DNA of 64,000 nt from Saprospiraceae bacterium (GTDB lineage Bacteria > Bacteroidota > Bacteroidia > Chitinophagales > Saprospiraceae): NCBI GenBank assembly GCA_027080725.1, contig JALWRC010000073.1, positions 62,001 to 126,000 of the forward strand. Reading direction: 5' to 3'. Below the pieces are notes generated by a model. That model worked only from the letters and a program-made list of their open reading frames with translations, searched no databases and was not told the DNA's origin. The position numbers and the translations under genes are program-made. Of this stretch, positions 1-8,443 are shown piece by piece (within the stretch, counting starts at the first letter, position 1; each line of letters opens with the position of its first letter).

Positions 1-1172
1 GGGGCAACAGACAAATAATAATCCGCCTCATTGAGTTTGATGATATGGAATGTCTTTTGCAACCAAGCCAGTCCCAATCCGAACACATTTCCCCAAAAGA
101 TACCGAGAATCAAAATTTTGGCCGCATAATAGAGAAACACCTTGCGAATCCTTTTGTCCGGCATCCCAAGAGCCTTTAACAACCCAATCATCCTTGTCCG
201 TTCGAGGATCAGGATAAGCATCGTGGTCATCATATTTATGATTGAAATGGCCAACATCAGGCCTAGAATAACTCTTTCGTTAATTCCTTGCAATTGGAGC
301 CATTCAAATATATTAGGAAACTTTTCCTTTATCGTCTCTGACCACATGTCCGGTGGCAGTATATCGATGTAGATATATCTATTGAGCAGATTGAGGTCTG
401 ACAAATTATCTACAAATATTTCATAACCACCGATCTGGTCGCTCGACCATCCCAATACTTTTTGGATAATTTTCAAATCTACAATAACAAACTTTTTATC
501 GTATTCCTCGAGTCCTGTATTGTATATTCCCACGATGTGGAACTTGACTGGGATTTGACGTTTATCCCGCACAAAATAAACAACCATAGGATCACCTACA
601 TTCAGCTTAAGCCTATGCGCTGTATAGGATGATATTAGAGCCTCCTTGGTCGGAACGGAGTCGACCGTCTGGAAAACCTCACCCTTGACAAGATGCTTAT
701 TAAGGAAACTCCAGTCGTAATCCTCCGCTATGCCTTTGGCAAAAATGCCCTCTAAATAGGACTTGGTTGTTATTATTCCCGGCAAGTGTCCAATCCTTTG
801 GATATGTCTTACGCCACCCTTGGTTTGCTGTACTGCAGGACCTAAGACATTATTCGTCTCCCCTTCGGATACACTCATATCGACCCGGACTTGCCCAAGT
901 CGCGCAATAGCCCGGTACACCCCGGTATCATGTTTAATGGGCAGTACATCAAAACTCCGGTGTACACCTGCATTAACCACATGAATATGCCCCCAAAATC
1001 CAAAAATCTTTTGACTAATCTCTTCTTGAAATCCCCTCATCATGGCATCCGAGAGAATCATAACAGTCAAGCTCACTGCTACCGTGCCAATTGCGAGACG
1101 TACAATCCAATACGTAAACGAGCTCTTGTTGACAACAGATGTTTTTGATGCTATATATCTGGCTACATTCAT
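1..1172 (-). CDS. FtsX/LolE-type ABC transporter permease (C-terminus cut by window edge)
   Basis: About 390 residues are visible, starting MNVARYIASKTSV at 1172; the C-terminus lies beyond position 1. A first membrane helix (about residues 21-41) is followed by a roughly 220-residue periplasmic domain of the MacB/FtsX type. Then comes a helix running into ERTRMIGLLKALGM, the cytoplasmic coupling signature of FtsX-family permeases, and a further helix. Proteins of this family (LolC/LolE, MacB) move lipoproteins or other envelope substrates together with an ABC ATPase, which is not in view. The order of domains matches LolC/E, but the substrate cannot be told from sequence. It is transcribed away from tyrS. 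Confidence 0.85.
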   Translation of the reverse strand, partial: MNVARYIASKTSVVNKSSFTYWIVRLAIGTVAVSLTVMILSDAMMRGFQEEISQKIFGFWGHIHVVNAGVHRSFDVLPIKHDTGVYRAIARLGQVRVDMSVSEGETNNVLGPAVQQTKGGVRHIQRIGHLPGIITTKSYLEGIFAKGIAEDYDWSFLNKHLVKGEVFQTVDSVPTKEALISSYTAHRLKLNVGDPMVVYFVRDKRQIPVKFHIVGIYNTGLEEYDKKFVIVDLKIIQKVLGWSSDQIGGYEIFVDNLSDLNLLNRYIYIDILPPDMWSETIKEKFPNIFEWLQLQGINERVILGLMLAISIINMMTTMLILILERTRMIGLLKALGMPDKRIRKVFLYYAAKILILGIFWGNVFGLGLAWLQKTFHIIKLNEADYYLSVA

Positions 1173-1188
1173 ATATTAAAACCACAGC

Positions 1189-1211
1189 ATGGAAGCTATA
1201 TTGGCTTCCAT
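1189..1211. repeat. Perfect 8-bp inverted repeat in the FtsX-tyrS gap
   Basis: ATGGAAGC and GCTTCCAT are separated by 7 bases, just upstream of the FtsX-like start codon at 1172. There is no T-run, so this is unlikely to be an intrinsic terminator. It could be an operator or an mRNA 5' hairpin of the minus-strand gene. No function is claimed. Confidence 0.35.
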
Positions 1212-1418
1212 CCCAGTATATTCATTTGCATAATCAATACCTGCAAGAAAATACCTCAAATTTGAAATTCATCCTTATTGCCACTCAAATGAGTAAGCAA
1301 GAAATTATTCCATGCCCTATTAACTGTTTCAATGGGTTAAAAGTGTCTTTTCCTCTTACTTTTGTTCGCAAAACGAATTTGTAGGGAGGGAAATACTTCT
1401 TACAAGCACCAAAAATGA

Positions 1419-1426
1419 TACTTTTG
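1419..1426 (+). promoter_or_regulatory. Bacteroidota -7 box for tyrS
   Basis: TACTTTTG matches the TAnnTTTG consensus and ends 11 bases before the tyrS ATG, so the 5' leader would be only a few bases long. A second TACTTTTG lies at about 1358-1365. No convincing -33 TTTG is seen. Confidence 0.5.
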
Positions 1427-1437
1427 CGCAGATTTAA

Positions 1438-2718
1438 ATGAAAAGTATGAAAGGTTTTTTAGAAGAACTCACCTGGAGGAATATGATTCACGACACGACA
1501 CCGGGTGTCGAAGCCCATCTCAAAGAGGGGCCCAGGGTCGGATACATCGGATTTGATCCGACTGCCCCGAGTATGACAATCGGCAATTATGTGCAAATCA
1601 TGTTGCTCACCTTATTCCAACGTGCCGGTCATACTCCTATTGTGCTCATGGGCGGAGCAACCGGTAGAATAGGAGACCCTTCCGGTAAAGACAAAGAGCG
1701 ACAACTCAAGTCTTATGAAGAACTCGACCGCAACCTCAACGCACAAGTGGAGCAAATGAAAAAATTTCTCCGGTTTGATGGCCCCAATGCGGCGCGTCTT
1801 GTCAATAATTACGACTTTTACAAGGACATGAATGTCTTGGATTTCTTAAGGGATGTGGGCAAAAACCTAACGGTCAACTACATGCTGTCTAAAGACTCCG
1901 TCAAAAAACGCCTGGATACCGGACTCTCCTTCACAGAATTCAGCTACCAACTCCTTCAGGCATACGACTACCTCAAATTGTTTGAAGAGGAGAACTGTAC
2001 CATCCAAATGGGAGGTTCTGACCAGTGGGGCAACATCACTTCTGGTACCGAGTTTATTAGGAGAAACACGACCAAAGGCAAAGCCTATGCGATTACTACC
2101 CCTTTATTGACCAAAGCCGACGGAACCAAGTTTGGCAAATCTGAAGAGGGGAATATTTGGTTGGACGCCAAGTTGACATCTCCATACAAATTCTATCAGT
2201 TTTGGATAAATGCAGATGATGCAGACATTCCGACCTATACCCGTTACTTTACCCTCAAATCCAAGGAGGAAGTAGAAGCGATGGAAGCAGCCGGAGATCT
2301 GCGTGCGATGAAAGCCGAACTGGCAAAGGAGATTACCAGCCGGATCCATGGTAATGAGGCTTATAATAATGTCTTGAAAGTCTCTGAGTTATTGTTCGAA
2401 AGAAATATAAAGAATGATAATATTAAAGACCTGTCAAACGAAGTCTGGCATATGGTAGCGAATGAAATCCCAACTTATACACTTTCTAAGAGTATATTTA
2501 ATGATAAAATAGATAACTTTTTTATCATTAATACCAATATCTTCAAATCCAAGGGGGAATTACGACGCTCAATCAAGGGGAATGCCTTAAGTATCAACAA
2601 ACAAAAAATCACCACCCCTGATATTACGATAAACATGGATGATCTTCTTCCGGGGGGATTTATACTTGTAGAAAATGGCAAGAAAAACAAGTTCTTACTT
2701 AAAATAAAAAACGAATAA
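1438..2718 (+). CDS. tyrS: Tyrosyl-tRNA synthetase with altered HIGH motif
   Basis: A 426-residue class I aminoacyl-tRNA synthetase that charges tRNA-Tyr in the cytoplasm. The Rossmann catalytic domain has FDPTAPS at about 40-46, a GDPSGK loop, QMGGSDQWGN (tyrosine and ATP pocket) and KFGKS (KMSKS loop) near residue 230. A C-terminal S4-like RNA-binding region (about 340-426) includes KSKGELRRSIKGNAL and VENGKKNKFLL. Oddly, the HIGH position reads TIGN (residues 47-50), so both histidines of the signature are replaced. The C-terminal third is visibly richer in A and T than the catalytic part. The start is the first ATG after a good -7 box; a second ATG lies three codons on. It stands alone, before the flippase gene. 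Confidence 0.95.
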   Translation: MKSMKGFLEELTWRNMIHDTTPGVEAHLKEGPRVGYIGFDPTAPSMTIGNYVQIMLLTLFQRAGHTPIVLMGGATGRIGDPSGKDKERQLKSYEELDRNLNAQVEQMKKFLRFDGPNAARLVNNYDFYKDMNVLDFLRDVGKNLTVNYMLSKDSVKKRLDTGLSFTEFSYQLLQAYDYLKLFEEENCTIQMGGSDQWGNITSGTEFIRRNTTKGKAYAITTPLLTKADGTKFGKSEEGNIWLDAKLTSPYKFYQFWINADDADIPTYTRYFTLKSKEEVEAMEAAGDLRAMKAELAKEITSRIHGNEAYNNVLKVSELLFERNIKNDNIKDLSNEVWHMVANEIPTYTLSKSIFNDKIDNFFIINTNIFKSKGELRRSIKGNALSINKQKITTPDITINMDDLLPGGFILVENGKKNKFLLKIKNE

Positions 2719-2850
2719 CTTAAAAAGTTATACTTCGACCGGCAAGCAAGCCCGTTACTTCGAAATAAAAAGGGCGGAAATAGAGTTTTTACCATACCAA
2801 ACGACTGTGGTTAAGGTCAAACACCGGATAACCACCTAAATACCATTTGA

Positions 2851-4350
2851 ATGGGCATCATCCAAAGACAAGGCATCAAATACTCGATTCTCAGCTACGT
2901 CGGTATCCTTATCGGCACCATAAGTACTTTATTCATCTATCCACTTAACCTTGAAGCCTATGGACTTGCTCAATTCTTAATAAGCTCAGCAGCGTTACTC
3001 AGTCCTTTTGTCGTCTTGGGAACAAATGTCCTTCCCATCAAATTTATGCCTTATTTTGAAGAGTTGAGCAGTGGACACCGTGGGTTTTTTTCATTATTAC
3101 TTCTCTTGGGGCTTCTGTTGTCCATTCTATTCGCGCTTTTTTTTATTCTGGGACAGGATTATATTATCCAATACCTGGTCACCCTTAATCCGGCTAATGG
3201 AAAACAATTGGCCAAGTTCGTCCGCTACCTACTCCCCTACTCGATTTTGATAGGTTGGAATACCATCTTACTCAATTACATCATTTCCTTTCAACGTATT
3301 GTAATTCCTAATCTATTGAATAATGTCATGCTCAAAATTGCATTGCCGGTATTCATCCTTATGACAGTCTATGCTGGATGGAATCACGTCCAGTTCATCT
3401 ATGCACTCATCGTAATCCAAATCCTACTCCTCCTAGGACAGTTTCTATACATCAAACACTTAGGACAATTGTACTTCAAGCCTATCCAATGGTCCTACTT
3501 CGGAAAGAGATTCAGAGAGATGAGTAACTTCGCGATGTTTGGTATGGCGGGAGGAATAGGGGGAATTCTTGCCTACAGAATTGATTCAATTATGATACCA
3601 GCGTTAGTTGGGTTGAGTTCCAATGGGGCTTATTCTCTGGCTGTTTTCATGGCAAATGCGATTGCTGTACCGACCGACTCCATATCAAGGATATCCTCTC
3701 CGATTCTTTCCAAAGCACTAAAGGAAAATAACCTGAGCACCATTAAACAAATTTACAGAGATGCATCTTTGAGCTTGTTTTGGATTGGAGTCTTAATGTA
3801 CACCCTGTTAATGGCTAATATAAAAGATCTTGTAAGCATTCTACCTACCGAACGGGACCTATCCGTCCTTATTCCAGTTGCAGGTATTTTGGGAGTGGCT
3901 AAACTGATGGATATGATTACGAGCGTCAATAGTGAAATAATAAGTTATTCTAAGTTCTATCGCTTCAACTTGTTCTTCATCATTCTGCTTGGAATATTCA
4001 GTATATTGCTTAACTATTATTTTATCCAAACATTACATCTTGGAATACTCGGTGCCTCATATGCAACTGCCTTAAGCCTTTTGACATTTAACATTAGCAA
4101 AGTGGCATTTATTTGGTTAAGATTTGGCATACACCCTTTCCAAAGAAGTTTGGGGACTATCCTCATAACTGGAATTGTCTTATATCTTCTCAATAATTAT
4201 TTAGATTTACAAAACCCATGGATTAACATCCTTCTGCATTCTACATTAATCGTTGCTCCATATTTATATATTATGTACCGATTAGGCACCTCCCCACAAT
4301 GGAACGATATCATTGACCAGTTACTACAAAAAATAGGAATTAAAGTTTAG
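2851..4350 (+). CDS. Polysaccharide flippase, Wzx/MATE-like (MOP superfamily)
   Basis: A 499-residue integral membrane protein with about 12-14 hydrophobic segments across its whole length. The N-terminal MGIIQRQGIKYSILSYVG and the segment MFGMAGGIGGILAYRIDSIM (about 230-250) are typical of Bacteroidota oligosaccharide flippases of the MOP superfamily, with a polysaccharide-biosynthesis C-terminal region after about residue 350. Such proteins flip lipid-linked glycans across the inner membrane. No glycosyltransferases are nearby, so the substrate is open; O-antigen, teichoic-like and lipid II roles are all possible. It lies 132 bp after tyrS and just before a PAP2 phosphatase, which fits a shared role in lipid-carrier metabolism. 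Confidence 0.8.
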   Translation: MGIIQRQGIKYSILSYVGILIGTISTLFIYPLNLEAYGLAQFLISSAALLSPFVVLGTNVLPIKFMPYFEELSSGHRGFFSLLLLLGLLLSILFALFFILGQDYIIQYLVTLNPANGKQLAKFVRYLLPYSILIGWNTILLNYIISFQRIVIPNLLNNVMLKIALPVFILMTVYAGWNHVQFIYALIVIQILLLLGQFLYIKHLGQLYFKPIQWSYFGKRFREMSNFAMFGMAGGIGGILAYRIDSIMIPALVGLSSNGAYSLAVFMANAIAVPTDSISRISSPILSKALKENNLSTIKQIYRDASLSLFWIGVLMYTLLMANIKDLVSILPTERDLSVLIPVAGILGVAKLMDMITSVNSEIISYSKFYRFNLFFIILLGIFSILLNYYFIQTLHLGILGASYATALSLLTFNISKVAFIWLRFGIHPFQRSLGTILITGIVLYLLNNYLDLQNPWINILLHSTLIVAPYLYIMYRLGTSPQWNDIIDQLLQKIGIKV

Positions 4351-4410
4351 TGACGCTAAGGTACTTTCCGAAAGATTGTTGTTATTTTGTCCTTCATTAA
4401 AATACACTTC

Positions 4411-5022
4411 ATGCGAAGACATCGTCTTTTAATAGGAATCTATAGTTTTTATTTGTTATTAGGCGGAGTATTAATAGCATCTGTTACACGTACAGACTTC
4501 CATCTTTACATCAACCAATTTCACGATTGGTTCTTTGATATTTTCTTTAAATATGCCACCAAATTGGGTGAACCACTTGCCATTGGGGGGATTATCCTGC
4601 TCTGCTCACTTATTTACCATACAAGAGCGGGTTTTTACCTCCTCTTGACCAATATCATCAATTTGGTACTAGTGCTGGCACTCAAACAACTGGTTTTTGA
4701 TAATGTGGATCGCCCCAGACAAGTATTTAAAGGGATTGCTGAATTGTATTATGTCCCGGGAGTCGATGTACACATTTACAACAGCTTTCCGTCCGGGCAC
4801 ACAGCAGGAGCATTCGCCACCTTCACCGCACTCATTTTACTCACTTCCCGCCCTTTGGTTAAATGGCTTTGGTTTGGACTTGCCATTATCGTCGGTCTTT
4901 CGCGCATGTACCTTTCACAACATTTCTTTATCGATGTGTACTTTGGCTCCATCATAGGGGTTTTGGTGGCAGTCCTCACCTACTTGACCTATTATCGGCG
5001 CAAAAAAGACATAATCACTTAG
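4411..5022 (+). CDS. PAP2-family membrane phosphatase
   Basis: A 203-residue protein with about six membrane helices and the three PAP2 (acid phosphatase/phosphatidate phosphatase) motifs: KQLVFDNVDRPR, PSGHT and SRMYLSQHFFIDV, carrying the catalytic Lys/Arg, His and His/Asp residues. Family members dephosphorylate phosphatidate, phosphatidylglycerol phosphate or undecaprenyl pyrophosphate. The start is taken as the ATG at 4411 (MRRHRLLIG); an in-frame TTG at 4387 would add eight residues. It follows the flippase by 60 bp on the same strand, so undecaprenyl-pyrophosphate recycling is a reasonable but unproven guess. Confidence 0.85.
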   Translation: MRRHRLLIGIYSFYLLLGGVLIASVTRTDFHLYINQFHDWFFDIFFKYATKLGEPLAIGGIILLCSLIYHTRAGFYLLLTNIINLVLVLALKQLVFDNVDRPRQVFKGIAELYYVPGVDVHIYNSFPSGHTAGAFATFTALILLTSRPLVKWLWFGLAIIVGLSRMYLSQHFFIDVYFGSIIGVLVAVLTYLTYYRRKKDIIT

Positions 5023-5048
5023 TCATCCGTCATCCACATTAAAGATTA

Positions 5049-7982
5049 TCACCGTATCAAAGTCACATCTCCTTTAAAACTCAATACCGAATTGTCCAAG
5101 AGTCTGACTCCTGCCAAATAAACAAAAACCCCTGTATTCATATCCTTGCCTTTGAACTTGCCATCCCAGCCCAAGTTGGTCTGATTAGGAGCAAAATGGT
5201 AATTACTATAAACCAACTCTCCCCATCGATCATATATCTCCAAATAATCAACCTCCTTAATATTGCCGCTGGTAAATACCGTAAACCCATCATTGGCCCC
5301 ATCACTATTCGGTGTAAATGCCTTAGGAATGTACACTTTGACATCATTATTGACCACGATTGTTACTGTCTTTACTATTTCACAACCGTTTTTATCGGTA
5401 ATGATAAGCTGATAAGTAGTAGTCTCTGTTGGGGAGGCAACCGGATTCGGACAATCCATACAACTCAAACCCTCTGCCGGAGTCCATTCATATCGCACGG
5501 AGGCCGAATCAAAATGTCCTCCGGTCTTTAACTGAACTGTTTCGCCAATATTAATCGTCGTATCCCTATAAATAAACAACACCAGGCTGTCCGCTTTCTG
5601 AATGTTTACCGTGTCGCTATAAATACATCCAAAACGGTTTTTGTAATACAACACATACTGACCAGGGGCTAAGTCAACATAAGGAGGTTGGGCATCAAAC
5701 TGCATATCCCCCAAACTAAAAGATAAACTGTCATTCGGATTAACTCCTGTAACATCTATCATCCCGTTATTATCTCCACGGCAAATTTCATCCTCCACAT
5801 CGACACCAATACCGGGTTGGTCTACCGGTTGAATAATGTAAGAAACCTGAATAGTACAACCCAATTCATCAGAAACTTCAAGCAAATGCACCCCACTTCC
5901 CAATGTTTTTCTTGGAGTACCATCAACACCATCCCATTTGTATTGTAGTTTTCCCTGTCCTCCACTTGCCTCAACATTGATTTCTACCATTTCAAGTGAA
6001 TCGCATATATAAATTAGAGTATCACTCACTCCGGTTATCTCGGGATTTACCAATAAATGGAAAATAACAACACTGTCACAACCCGTATTGGTCGAATATT
6101 TTTGCACGTAATCACCGGGGGTCTTGAGCCATTGTCCAAACACCATGGCACTGTCTCCAAAGCAGATTTGGGTACTGCTCTCTGACAGCGAACCCGTATC
6201 AACTTGAAGATGAATAACGACTAAACTATCACAACCATTTTGAGCCATAAAGGACTGACTATAATCCCCTTCCTCCTTTCGCCATTGCCCAAATATGCGT
6301 ACACTATCACCAAAGCAAAGGTGCTCCGAATGCTCTAGTACAAAACCCGTGTCCACTTCTACGCGTGTTATTACCACACTGTCACATCCACTTGTCGAAT
6401 AGGTCTTTGAATAAATTCCTTCCTCTTTAATCCACTCCCCATTTATAAAAACACTATCCCCAAGACAAAGGTGCTCTTGATTCACTATCAATGCACCTGT
6501 ATCCACTGCTACGTGAATAGTTACGACACTGTCACATCCACTTGTCGCAAAGTGTCGTGTATAGTCTCCACCCTCTTTGGTCCATTCGCCAAATACCAGT
6601 ATGCTATCTCCGTAACAAAGGTGTTGGGTATTCTCAATAGTAGCTCCTGTATCTACCTCAAGATGAATCGTCACGACGCTATCACAACCACTCATTCCGG
6701 CATACACATGTTCGTAATCGCCTTCCTTCCAGTATTTCTCCCCGAACAATTCAACTGTATCTCCCAGACATATATGGGTCGAATCAAAGTGATATTCCGG
6801 CAAAACGACTTCGACGGTAAACGTATCGTAAACATAACATCCATTCTCCGTTTTGCCTTCCACAATGTAAGTCGTAGAGTGTTCAGGCTGATCCTTAAAA
6901 CGAATACAACTATCACAAGCCAATGAGCCGTCGGAATACCAACTGAATCTTTTATAATTTGGATCATTTATAATGTATTCAATATCCGAACCATAGCAGA
7001 TGGCCGTATCACTTACCGGAGGAAATGGAGGGATATTCTCCACATTAACATTGATGGAGTCCCTAAAGACACGATCGCAGAAATCAGTAACTTCTACCCA
7101 ATATAAACCGTCCTTGGTTGCTGTATAGGTTTGGCCTCTTGAACCGTCCTGCCATCGATAAGTCTTATACCCGGGTCCGGCATCCAAAAGGATTTCATCT
7201 ATCAAACATAAAGATGTATCCGGACCTAAATCGACCAACTTAAACCGGGAGCCATGGTAGAGCTCATCCACATCTTCTTGTGTCAATGCTCTGTCCCACA
7301 TGTAAAATTCGTCTATTGCTCCGATATAGGTACTTATTGGATCTCCTGGTGCTCCGGAATTATCAACGCGACCAATGCTTCCATGTGTATTCCTTTTATA
7401 CCTAACATTCTTTTCACCATTTCCACTATAACTTCCTCCTTGATCACATCCATTTACATAAATGGATATATCATTCCAACTCCTAATCACCCCGGCAAAA
7501 TGCGTCCAAACATATTTTTTAACCGGCTGCCTACTTCCACGCCCCCGCCTAGAATCACTAGTAGTAGTACCCGACGCATCCCCAAAGTTGAATGCAAGGA
7601 ACCCCTTATTCTGTCTTGATCCAAATCCTAGCCATACACCACTATAATCATCATAAACAAAACAATTTGTAAAAATTACATTGTGGGGGTAAGAAAATCT
7701 TTCAGGTTTAAACCAAAAAGCAAAGGAAATTGGAAAATCTGGCTGCAATCGACTATCCATTGGCATGTCAACATAAGCATTCCCATTAAAATAATACGCT
7801 CCATTGTCCACCCCATTCCTGTCTTTGGTAGGGACGACATTGATTGGCCTGCCATGAAAATTATTACCGGAATCATCCAGTGCATTCCCATCAAATGAAT
7901 AATGAAGTAGAAGATTTTTGTTTAAGTCCTGAGAAAAAGCAAATTGGGCATTAATCAATAAAAAGAAAGCAATCCATTTCAT
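5049..7982 (-). CDS. LamG and repeat-containing surface protein with gliding-associated C-terminal domain
   Basis: A 977-residue secreted protein. Signal peptide MKWIAFFLLINAQFAFSQ; a LamG/concanavalin-like domain (about 25-240, with IGAIDEFYMWDRAL); Ig-like segments; five tandem repeats of about 46 residues (about 395-630), each of form CxGDS...FG-W-K-GDY...GCDSVV-IH-VDTG; two more beta domains; and a C-terminal domain from about 890 (IPKAFTPNSDGANDGF ... IYDRWGELVY ... GWDGKFKGK) of the gliding motility-associated type (CHU_C/TIGR04131) recognised by T9SS. It is probably exported by T9SS and fixed at the cell surface, acting in adhesion or matrix. Each repeat holds two cysteines that could form a disulfide. 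It converges with the PAP2 gene. Confidence 0.9.
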   Translation of the reverse strand: MKWIAFFLLINAQFAFSQDLNKNLLLHYSFDGNALDDSGNNFHGRPINVVPTKDRNGVDNGAYYFNGNAYVDMPMDSRLQPDFPISFAFWFKPERFSYPHNVIFTNCFVYDDYSGVWLGFGSRQNKGFLAFNFGDASGTTTSDSRRGRGSRQPVKKYVWTHFAGVIRSWNDISIYVNGCDQGGSYSGNGEKNVRYKRNTHGSIGRVDNSGAPGDPISTYIGAIDEFYMWDRALTQEDVDELYHGSRFKLVDLGPDTSLCLIDEILLDAGPGYKTYRWQDGSRGQTYTATKDGLYWVEVTDFCDRVFRDSINVNVENIPPFPPVSDTAICYGSDIEYIINDPNYKRFSWYSDGSLACDSCIRFKDQPEHSTTYIVEGKTENGCYVYDTFTVEVVLPEYHFDSTHICLGDTVELFGEKYWKEGDYEHVYAGMSGCDSVVTIHLEVDTGATIENTQHLCYGDSILVFGEWTKEGGDYTRHFATSGCDSVVTIHVAVDTGALIVNQEHLCLGDSVFINGEWIKEEGIYSKTYSTSGCDSVVITRVEVDTGFVLEHSEHLCFGDSVRIFGQWRKEEGDYSQSFMAQNGCDSLVVIHLQVDTGSLSESSTQICFGDSAMVFGQWLKTPGDYVQKYSTNTGCDSVVIFHLLVNPEITGVSDTLIYICDSLEMVEINVEASGGQGKLQYKWDGVDGTPRKTLGSGVHLLEVSDELGCTIQVSYIIQPVDQPGIGVDVEDEICRGDNNGMIDVTGVNPNDSLSFSLGDMQFDAQPPYVDLAPGQYVLYYKNRFGCIYSDTVNIQKADSLVLFIYRDTTINIGETVQLKTGGHFDSASVRYEWTPAEGLSCMDCPNPVASPTETTTYQLIITDKNGCEIVKTVTIVVNNDVKVYIPKAFTPNSDGANDGFTVFTSGNIKEVDYLEIYDRWGELVYSNYHFAPNQTNLGWDGKFKGKDMNTGVFVYLAGVRLLDNSVLSFKGDVTLIR

Positions 7983-8443
7983 GTGTCTATTATTAATTGT
8001 CTGTAATAGGGCGCATGTAACTTTTGTTGATTAAAACATCTTTCATTAACGACAGCTATTAATTGTCTTAATCATGTCGGCTACATGCGTCTGTTTTTAA
8101 TTGTATTAAAATGGTCACATGGAACTAACCATAACTAAAGAATCAGTCCCTGTGGTATCTTAATGGCGAGTTTGTACCGGACGTTTCATAGCTACCTGTT
8201 TGTTTTACATAAAACAAATTTCAGTCCCAAATATACGAAAAAAATCATTATTTCAACCATCAATAAAAAAACTTTTGCCAACCAAAGCCACCCATGGGGC
8301 TCTCACTACTTATTATTTGCCGGTAAAAGACCGGGTTCACTCCGAATAAATAACACCCCATACCAACTCCCCTTACCCGTAATCTCGTTCGAGGCTAACT
8401 AATTACTCAGTCCAAAAAATCAAAGAGGCTATCGCTCCTCCCC
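7983..8443. other. Intergenic region, 461 bp, no gene recognised
   Basis: Lies between the start of the surface protein and the end of the metallopeptidase-like gene, both minus. A direct repeat TATTAATTGTCT occurs at about 7990 and 8058, each copy followed by an ATG-rich stretch with an inverted pair GCGCATGTA / TACATGCGT. A plus-strand open frame at 8163-8402 has no recognisable protein features. No -7 box in the minus orientation was found close to 7982. Confidence 0.5.

Noticed and set aside
8163-8402. 79-codon plus-strand frame in the 8-kb gap
   Set aside because: No signal, domain or promoter; amino-acid make-up looks like translated intergenic DNA.
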